Assembly (NCBI GenBank): GCA_020444005.1
Contig: JAHLLU010000148.1
Location: forward strand, 1-5,642
From: an archaeon
Lineage (GTDB): Archaea > Thermoproteota > Bathyarchaeia > TCS64
Direction of reading: 5' to 3'
DNA length: 5,642 nt
The first letter of the stretch is position 1. Each line of letters starts with the position of its first letter. Positions 1-4,696 of this stretch are shown here, in pieces. A program made the translations under genes and the position numbers. A model generated the notes under the pieces. That model did not search any database and was not told the origin of the DNA. It saw nothing but the letters and a program-made list of their open reading frames with translations.

Positions 1-223
1 CTCCATCGAGCTGACTGTTTTTGATACCCTCGATACGTTCCATTAGTTTTTGCTGTTTATCCTGAGCCTTGTGGTATCTTTCCTCGGCTTTTTCGCGTGC
101 TTGCTCCATGAACTCTGAGTCATAATCTAGGCCCATGCCCATCTGCATATTGGCGACGTCTCTGAGCAGGTCCAGTGTGCTCTGGTCGATGTCTGTACAG
201 GGGTTGTGGGAGCTTGGCTGCAT
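1..223 (-). CDS. N-terminal fragment of a helical protein, possible VWA-domain partner of the AAA+ ATPase (cut by window edge)
   Basis: The frame opens with ATG at 223-221 and stays open to the left edge, giving 74 residues of an incomplete protein. The ATG follows the TAG stop of the upstream ATPase gene with no gap, and GGATGA lies 5 bases before it inside the end of that gene, so translational coupling is likely. The visible part has a short polar start, then DLLRDVANMQMGMG (residues 19-32), then a highly charged, Lys/Glu/Gln-rich stretch (about residues 38-70) that looks like a long helix or coiled coil. No catalytic motif is visible. In established families, MoxR/ChlI-type ATPases are commonly followed by a von Willebrand factor A protein that works with them as a chaperone or chelatase-like pair. 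The partner role here is inferred only from position, since a VWA MIDAS motif would lie outside the window. I am confident it is a gene, much less of its function. Confidence 0.72.
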   Translation of the reverse strand, partial: MQPSSHNPCTDIDQSTLDLLRDVANMQMGMGLDYDSEFMEQAREKAEERYHKAQDKQQKLMERIEGIKNSQLDG

Positions 224-1645
224 CTAACTCATCCTACGTGGAAGATATAGGTCAGTTTTGAGTTCCTCAACATGGTCTAACGCTAGCAAGGTATGAGCAA
301 GGAGCCCAACTGTACTATCAACATAATCTGAGAGAACATCTGGTTCTACTACCTCGGGGTGTTCCCTGATCAAGGTCTCTAGGTCGTTGACTAGTACTGG
401 TTTGCTCCATGGGTTGATGCTTCGCATATAATCTACTGCTGATTGAAGAACGGGGTAGTCGGATAGGTCTTTGCCTTCCTCGTAGTCTGTGATCTCTATA
501 GCTAGGGTTAGGGGATCAACGTCTAATGCGGCGAGGACTTGTTTACCTACATCTCTTGCGGCATACCAGAGGACATCCTCGACCACCTGATTATTCTTCA
601 TCATATATGCGCTGGGGCTCTCATCAAAACCGATGAGATCAGCCCTAATCCTGATTCGTCCTCTGAGTGCAAGCTTCAACCCATCCGCTGCATCAGCTAG
701 ATTAGAAACAGAATCGCTACGTAACTCAGTACTGCTATAAATATGGTCTAGGCTCTTGATGCTTCCTCTAATGCTACTACCACGCTCAATGCTTGGACAA
801 TCACGAGTATAACGTACCGTCTTTTCAACGGTCTCAACTATCCACCAAGGCGCAAAGGCTTGACGTTTGAAACTCGCTATATTCACATCAAGGGGTTTAA
901 TATCAACGGGTTTCTCTGGGGGAGTGAAGAAGTCGTCCACGACTCTGAAGCCTTCCTTGAACATGATCTCTCGTTCAACGGACTCGTTTGGTAGCCCCAT
1001 GTGTATTAACTCCAAACGGTCTAGAAGTGGTTCGGGGACTCGGTTCACGTGACTGAACCCAGTAGGGTTTCCTGTTGCCACGAAGAATATGTCGATTGGT
1101 CTGACCCAGTTATACTCCTCAAGCACGATTCTATTCTCTTGAAGCATAGGGTGGAATAATACCTGAACTTTTGTTGGAATGGCTGGCAATTCATCGACGC
1201 AGACCACGCCACGATTACCTCTAAGCACACCAGTACCGATGAAAGCCCCGGGATCAGTGGGACTATCACCGCCGATAATCGCTTGAATATCTTTTACTCC
1301 GAGTATCTTCGCCTCATTGGTGTACTCGTTACCCTGAATCCTGCTGTACCGCTCTGATCCACTGATGAACTCGATTTCTGGGTCTTCCTCATCGTGACAA
1401 ATTGGACATTTCCATTCTTTGGGCCATTTGGGGTCACAGTTGTATGGGCAGCCTTGGATACGTGGCACGGGTGGTAGGAGTTTTGCTAGGCTTTCGGCTA
1501 GTCTTGTCTTGCCTGTGCCTTCACGGCTTACTAGGTAGGGATAGCTTCCGCTGAGAACTGCACGTATTACGTCATTTTTTGTTTCTTCTCGTCCTTGAAT
1601 GTCTGGTAAGGGGTCTTTGCCTTCCTTAATGTGTTTGAGCATCAT
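224..1645 (-). CDS. MoxR/ChlI-like AAA+ ATPase with a four-cysteine insert
   Basis: This is an AAA+ ATPase of the MoxR/magnesium-chelatase-I type, 473 residues from the first ATG. Visible in order: a family-like lead-in LPDIQGREET (13-22); a P-loop SREGTGKT (40-47) whose first Gly is replaced by Ser; a cysteine cluster C66, C70, C80, C83 in a GCPYNCDP...CPIC arrangement, probably metal-binding; Walker B GVVCVDEL (146-153); a sensor-1 Asn in ATGNPTGF (N193); an LLDR motif with R210 as candidate arginine finger; and a sensor-2-like SSIRGS (R293). The roughly 180 C-terminal residues go beyond a minimal ChlI and show no motif I know. Such ATPases remodel or load cofactors into client proteins together with a VWA partner, and the next gene is a candidate. 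It is cytosolic, since no signal or membrane segment is seen. It could be annotated as magnesium chelatase subunit I, but nothing here supports a chlorophyll or cobalamin role. The ATG ATG start at 1645 has no SD, and the true start is probably upstream (see the entry at 1646-1702). Confidence 0.9.
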   Translation of the reverse strand: MMLKHIKEGKDPLPDIQGREETKNDVIRAVLSGSYPYLVSREGTGKTRLAESLAKLLPPVPRIQGCPYNCDPKWPKEWKCPICHDEEDPEIEFISGSERYSRIQGNEYTNEAKILGVKDIQAIIGGDSPTDPGAFIGTGVLRGNRGVVCVDELPAIPTKVQVLFHPMLQENRIVLEEYNWVRPIDIFFVATGNPTGFSHVNRVPEPLLDRLELIHMGLPNESVEREIMFKEGFRVVDDFFTPPEKPVDIKPLDVNIASFKRQAFAPWWIVETVEKTVRYTRDCPSIERGSSIRGSIKSLDHIYSSTELRSDSVSNLADAADGLKLALRGRIRIRADLIGFDESPSAYMMKNNQVVEDVLWYAARDVGKQVLAALDVDPLTLAIEITDYEEGKDLSDYPVLQSAVDYMRSINPWSKPVLVNDLETLIREHPEVVEPDVLSDYVDSTVGLLAHTLLALDHVEELKTDLYLPRRMS

Positions 1646-1702
1646 ATAGCGTAGCTCGTAGCGTACAGGTAATGGTTGATAATGTTCTAGATCGAAGTCC
1701 GT
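1646..1702 (-). other. Probable coding extension of the AAA+ gene, with ACG as candidate start
   Basis: The reading frame of the ATPase stays open upstream of its first ATG as far as a TAA at 1747-1745, but contains no ATG, GTG or TTG. The translated extension just before the ATG includes PLPVRYELRYMMLKHIKEG (19 residues, running past the annotated start). From memory of the family, MoxR-like ATPases of this type carry a similar segment (V-x-x-E-[LM]-R-x-x-[LM]-L-x-x-[IL]-[KR]-x-G) directly before the [LF]P-[DG]-I-x-G lead-in. An AGGAG at 1716-1712 lies 9 bases before an in-frame ACG (1702-1700). Starting there would add 19 residues, for 492 in total. The extension being coding is moderately supported. 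ACG itself as initiator is inference, and a base error turning ATG into ACG is an alternative. Confidence 0.55.
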
Positions 1703-1711
1703 GGCTGCTCT

Positions 1712-1716
1712 CTCCT
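1712..1716 (-). promoter_or_regulatory. Shine-Dalgarno AGGAG upstream of the AAA+ gene
   Basis: The minus strand reads CAGGAGAGAG here, a good match to the archaeal anti-SD. It lies 66 bases upstream of the first ATG (1645), far too distant to serve it, but 9 bases upstream of an in-frame ACG at 1702-1700. It is the main evidence that translation begins upstream of the ATG. Confidence 0.5.
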
Positions 1717-1743
1717 GATTGAGAAGTATGCAGGTTTCTTGTT

Positions 1744-1756
1744 CTTAAATAAATAG
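1744..1756 (-). promoter_or_regulatory. Archaeal TATA-like promoter for the AAA+ gene cluster
   Basis: The minus strand reads CTATTTATTTAAG, preceded by TTTTCTC. Its centre near 1750 predicts a transcript start near 1722-1725, just upstream of the AGGAG at 1716-1712. The spacing from TATA centre to the candidate ACG start (about 48 bases) nearly equals that of the reductase promoter (about 47 bases). It would drive the ATPase gene and the gene abutting it. A weaker AT-rich stretch near 1676-1681 could instead give an almost leaderless transcript for the ATG at 1645. Confidence 0.5.
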
Positions 1757-1759
1757 GAG

Positions 1760-1770
1760 AAAATAAAATT
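1760..1770 (-). terminator. T-rich terminator after the aldo/keto reductase
   Basis: The minus strand reads AATTTTATTTT starting 4 bases after the TAA of the reductase gene (1777-1775). Oligo-T runs without a hairpin are the usual archaeal termination signal. It directly precedes the next TATA-like box, which suggests the reductase and the ATPase are separate transcription units, although read-through is possible. Confidence 0.5.
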
Positions 1771-1774
1771 GGGA

Positions 1775-2920
1775 TTATTCGGGTTTGGTGAACATGCGCT
1801 GTGTCTCGCCCATGAACTTCCTTATAGGTAGTTCCTGTGGACACTTTTCCTCGCATATTCCACACGCAATACAGTTGCTGCTGTGAGTCTCGGGGGTGAT
1901 CTTCGTCCAGTATTTCTGTTTGATCTCGTCGCTCTGACCACTCATATAGTACTCATTGTAGAGCCCCAGAATTCCCGGAATATCCACACCCTGTGGACAA
2001 GGCATACAATACCTGCAAGCAGTACAACCAACGAAGCCCAGATTCAGGTAAGCCTGTTTAGCTTCCTTGATCAACGCAAGCTCCTTATCAGTCAATGTGT
2101 TCGGTCCACTACGACCAGCGTACTCTATGTTCTCCTCAACGTGCTTCATCTCGGACATACCGCTGAGAACCACTGATACCTCAGGGTGGTTCCAGACCCA
2201 CTGGAGAGCCCACTCAGCTGGGGTACGCTTCTTCTCAGCCTTATCCCATACCGCTTGTACGTCTTTTGGTGGGGTTACTGCGAGTTTTCCGCCCTTGATA
2301 GGCTCCATGATGACAACTGCCAAGCCTTTTGATGCTGCAAGCTTCAAGCCTTTGATTCCTGCTTGGTACTCTGTATCCATGTAGTTGAGTTGTATCTGAC
2401 AGAAGGTGAACTGGTCAGCATCTTCCAGTATCTTCTCGAACAACTCATAATCGTCGTGGAAGCTGAATCCTAGATACTTGATACGACCATCAGCCTTAGC
2501 CTTCTCAGCCCACTCAAAGACCCCAAGCTCCTTGAGTTTTGGCCAGCGGCTCTTATTCAATCCGTGGAGCAGATAATAATCAATATGAGTAGTGTCCAGT
2601 TTACCAAGTTGCTCGTTTAAGTACTTGTCAAAATCAGCGTATTCTTCCACTAGCCAGCTTGGCATCTTAGTGGCAAGCCTAACCTTCTCCCTGTAACCGT
2701 CTTTGAGGGCTTTACCTACAAGGTACTCGCTTTGCCCACTATGGTAAGGGTATGCTGTGTCAACATAGTTTACGCCATGGTCGATGGCGTATCTGATCAT
2801 CTTGATTGCGTGGGGTTCATCTATCTTGCTGCTGTCTCCGCCTATGATGGGAAGCCTCATGGCTCCGAATCCGAGTGCTGAGACATCCCAGTCTAGTTTA
2901 CCAAATTTTCGATATTTCAC
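1775..2920 (-). CDS. Aldo/keto reductase with C-terminal double 4Fe-4S motif
   Basis: A 381-residue oxidoreductase with an aldo/keto reductase barrel (about 1-285) fused to a ferredoxin-like tail. The AKR catalytic tetrad is complete: D54 and Y59 in YVDTAYPYHSGQSE, K85 in ATKMP, and H119 in YYLLHGL. The opening KYRKFGKLDWDVSALGFGAMRLP is typical of the family. Two cysteine motifs follow: C299-x2-C302-x2-C305-x2-C308-P, then C350-x2-C353-x2-C356-x3-C360-P, the layout of AKRs assigned to COG1453 (predicted oxidoreductases with a 4Fe-4S domain). Family knowledge suggests NAD(P)H-linked carbonyl reduction, with the clusters passing electrons to or from a redox partner; the substrate cannot be read from sequence. 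It is cytosolic and its length is normal for the family. The start is GTG at 2920-2918, chosen because AGGTGA lies 7 bases before it and the protein then begins at the expected family position. It has its own promoter and a T-rich terminator, so it is probably monocistronic. Confidence 0.95.
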   Translation of the reverse strand: MKYRKFGKLDWDVSALGFGAMRLPIIGGDSSKIDEPHAIKMIRYAIDHGVNYVDTAYPYHSGQSEYLVGKALKDGYREKVRLATKMPSWLVEEYADFDKYLNEQLGKLDTTHIDYYLLHGLNKSRWPKLKELGVFEWAEKAKADGRIKYLGFSFHDDYELFEKILEDADQFTFCQIQLNYMDTEYQAGIKGLKLAASKGLAVVIMEPIKGGKLAVTPPKDVQAVWDKAEKKRTPAEWALQWVWNHPEVSVVLSGMSEMKHVEENIEYAGRSGPNTLTDKELALIKEAKQAYLNLGFVGCTACRYCMPCPQGVDIPGILGLYNEYYMSGQSDEIKQKYWTKITPETHSSNCIACGICEEKCPQELPIRKFMGETQRMFTKPE

Positions 2921-2927
2921 TTGTTTT

Positions 2928-2933
2928 TCACCT
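2928..2933 (-). promoter_or_regulatory. Shine-Dalgarno AGGTGA for the reductase
   Basis: The minus strand reads AGGTGA, followed by 7 bases and then GTG at 2920. It fixes the GTG as the start; the overlapping upstream GTG inside this motif has no SD of its own. Confidence 0.8.
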
Positions 2934-2962
2934 AAAAGGATGGATGAATCACTCAGATCATC

Positions 2963-2970
2963 ATTTATAG
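2963..2970 (-). promoter_or_regulatory. TATA box of the reductase promoter
   Basis: The minus strand reads CTATAAAT, preceded by GTAACCT as a possible BRE. Its centre near 2967 predicts a transcript start near 2940, giving a leader of about 20 bases that includes the SD. The transcript would be divergent from the surface-protein promoter about 40 bases away. Confidence 0.65.
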
Positions 2971-3004
2971 AGGTTACTTTGATGGCTCATGTCTGGGTTC
3001 AGCA

Positions 3005-3013
3005 CTTATATTT
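3005..3013 (+). promoter_or_regulatory. TATA box of the surface-protein promoter, leaderless arrangement
   Basis: CTTATATTT lies with its centre about 28 bases before the ATG at 3037, so the expected transcript start falls at or within a few bases of the initiation codon. No SD-like sequence occurs between it and the ATG. Both facts fit a leaderless mRNA. Confidence 0.6.
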
Positions 3014-3036
3014 GGACTAATCTGAAACTAAGATAG

Positions 3037-4665
3037 ATGAAACATCTGATCAGGACTATACTGGTAATACTATTGCTAGTATCCCTCACGTTGGCACATA
3101 GTCAAAACAACGCCATTACAATTCAACTGACAGGAAACCAACAACAAACCATCGAAAACGGACACTACTATGTAGAAGGCGGGTTGAGCTTAGAGGAAAA
3201 CGCGTCACTAAGTATCATTAACGCGACCATTACATTCATTGAATCAAGTGATGGTGAATGCAGTTTACAGGGAAACAGTGTTTTGCATGTCATCAACAGC
3301 ACCATTAAGCTAGGGGATACGGGAAGCATTCAGGCAACAGAAAATGCCTCAGTTTTATTCAGCGGATCAGAATTACGTGGACTAGAACAGAGCAGCTATC
3401 TAACGGGTATCGGAGCATCAGACCAGACAAAACTCACCATAACAAACTCCAAAATAGGATTCATCAGAATAATAGACACCACTACATGCAAAATACAAGA
3501 CTCCACTATCAACGAATTCGGATCACAATCCTTTATCGACCCCACCATAACACGATCCACCATCGAACGAATAACCCTAGTCTACGAGAACACCCGGGTC
3601 CAAGTCAATAACACCCTCACAGGATACCACAACAGCTTCAACCAAAGCCAACTATGTAAATCAGGGCAAAACCCCTACGAAACCAAGCTAATGAACACCA
3701 CTTTGCTATACCCACCGAATATAATGGTGATTGACGGTAAACTCGAGGCACATGATACGGTCTTGGACATGGTCCAGATAATGGGAGACTCAGCAATAGA
3801 GACCCAGAACACCAAAATCTACTATCTAAGCCTCATGGATTATAGCTGGGCATTCATCGACGACTCAGAAATCGACTACCTTGCAGCATGGCTCGGAGAC
3901 TTTAACATACACCTCACAAACACAACACACAGAGTGATCAGCCTCTACGGCACTACTGGAATGAACCTACGCACAAACAACACAGAGACAACGCAACTCA
4001 TACTAGACTGGGCACAGCCAAACACACCCCAAAACATACAGCTCCACGAGACCAAAATCGACAACCTTGAACTAAACATGTACTCCCCCACACCAATCCA
4101 GTGCAGCGAAGTAACCATAGGAAACATCACCCTGACATCAGGCTATGGCGACGAGCCACCCATAACACTGACAGGCAGTATCGACTTCGCAGAAGACGCA
4201 GAGGTAAACCAAGAAGTAAAAGAAGGCTTCACTCGCATCAACAGAGTCTACCTGATAAAAGCAATCATAGACGAAGACCCAGCAGCAAACACAATGCTAA
4301 CAATACACAAGGAAAACAAAACAAAAACCATAACAACCAACCAAAACGGAGAAGCAGTACTCAGCCTCAACTACATTCGCCACATCGAGGTAATCACAGA
4401 CCCACAGCCCGGAGGACCATACATGATCAACCAAGACAACCTCACCAAACCAGTAACCATCACCCTCCAAAACACAAACACAACAATCAACATACTCAGC
4501 GACGCACCCATAACCATCAAAGCCACCACCCAGACAACCCCCCAACAATGGACACCCGACTGGAGCCAAATCACACCAACCGCGTTGCTATTAGCATTCA
4601 TCATTGTAGCAGCATATCTCTTCAGCTCCAAGCAACCTGAGGAAGGGGATAGACAGATTCAATAG
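3037..4665 (+). CDS. Secreted, C-terminally anchored beta-helix-like surface protein
   Basis: I do not recognise a named family, but the architecture is clear over 542 residues. Residues 1-23 form a Sec signal peptide (KHLIR, then a hydrophobic core TILVILLLVSLTLA, cleavage near AHS-Q). Residues about 25-385 are rich in Thr, Asn, Ile and Ser, with recurring short rungs such as INATI, INSTI, TNSKI, QDSTI and TRSTI, the look of a right-handed parallel beta-helix (pectate-lyase or NosD/CASH type). Residues about 390-483 look like a beta-sandwich of the CnaB/carboxypeptidase-regulatory kind, including TTNQNGEAVLSL. A Thr/Pro-rich linker leads to a membrane helix (about 514-529) and a short charged tail (KQPEEGDRQIQ) left in the cytoplasm. 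I count 13 N-x-S/T sequons, all outside the membrane, consistent with heavy N-glycosylation in archaea. A role as adhesin, envelope protein or glycan-binding protein is inference; no catalytic residues can be assigned. The start is ATG without an SD but at leaderless spacing. Base composition changes strongly along the gene. Confidence 0.88.
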   Translation: MKHLIRTILVILLLVSLTLAHSQNNAITIQLTGNQQQTIENGHYYVEGGLSLEENASLSIINATITFIESSDGECSLQGNSVLHVINSTIKLGDTGSIQATENASVLFSGSELRGLEQSSYLTGIGASDQTKLTITNSKIGFIRIIDTTTCKIQDSTINEFGSQSFIDPTITRSTIERITLVYENTRVQVNNTLTGYHNSFNQSQLCKSGQNPYETKLMNTTLLYPPNIMVIDGKLEAHDTVLDMVQIMGDSAIETQNTKIYYLSLMDYSWAFIDDSEIDYLAAWLGDFNIHLTNTTHRVISLYGTTGMNLRTNNTETTQLILDWAQPNTPQNIQLHETKIDNLELNMYSPTPIQCSEVTIGNITLTSGYGDEPPITLTGSIDFAEDAEVNQEVKEGFTRINRVYLIKAIIDEDPAANTMLTIHKENKTKTITTNQNGEAVLSLNYIRHIEVITDPQPGGPYMINQDNLTKPVTITLQNTNTTINILSDAPITIKATTQTTPQQWTPDWSQITPTALLLAFIIVAAYLFSSKQPEEGDRQIQ

Positions 4666-4685
4666 CCCATTTACCACCAATAATG

Positions 4686-4690
4686 GGTGA
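4686..4690 (+). promoter_or_regulatory. Shine-Dalgarno GGTGA deciding a TTG start
   Basis: GGTGA lies 6 bases before TTG at 4697-4699, whereas the first in-frame ATG (4724) has no SD. Its TGA is also the last in-frame stop upstream of the UroD-family frame. It lies partly inside a possible small hairpin (CCCATT 4666-4671 with AATGGG 4682-4687). Confidence 0.65.
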
Positions 4691-4696
4691 AACAAT

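Noticed and set aside
1630..1770. Possible frameshift or pseudogene in the AAA+ gene
   Set aside because: The frame is continuous from 1744 to the stop with all ATPase motifs present; the only problem is the choice of start codon.
1626..1865. A 79-codon minus-strand frame bridging the reductase end and the AAA+ start
   Set aside because: It runs in a different frame through the reductase tail, the terminator and the promoter; its product looks random, and the ATPase extension in the correct frame explains the region better.
1883..2384. Two plus-strand frames opposite the reductase
   Set aside because: They overlap the iron-sulfur motifs and barrel of a well-supported gene and encode no recognisable protein.
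4297..4631. Overlapping minus-strand frames of 86 and 90 codons
   Set aside because: They are the antisense of an A+C-rich coding region, where stop codons are scarce. The products are Val/Gly/Cys-rich without any motif, and no promoter or SD is visible.
4101..4640. A 179-codon open frame on the plus strand inside the surface-protein gene
   Set aside because: Its product is a monotonous Arg/His/Asn/Gln string produced by the A+C-rich sequence read in another frame. It has no SD and lies wholly inside a gene with clear signal and membrane segments.
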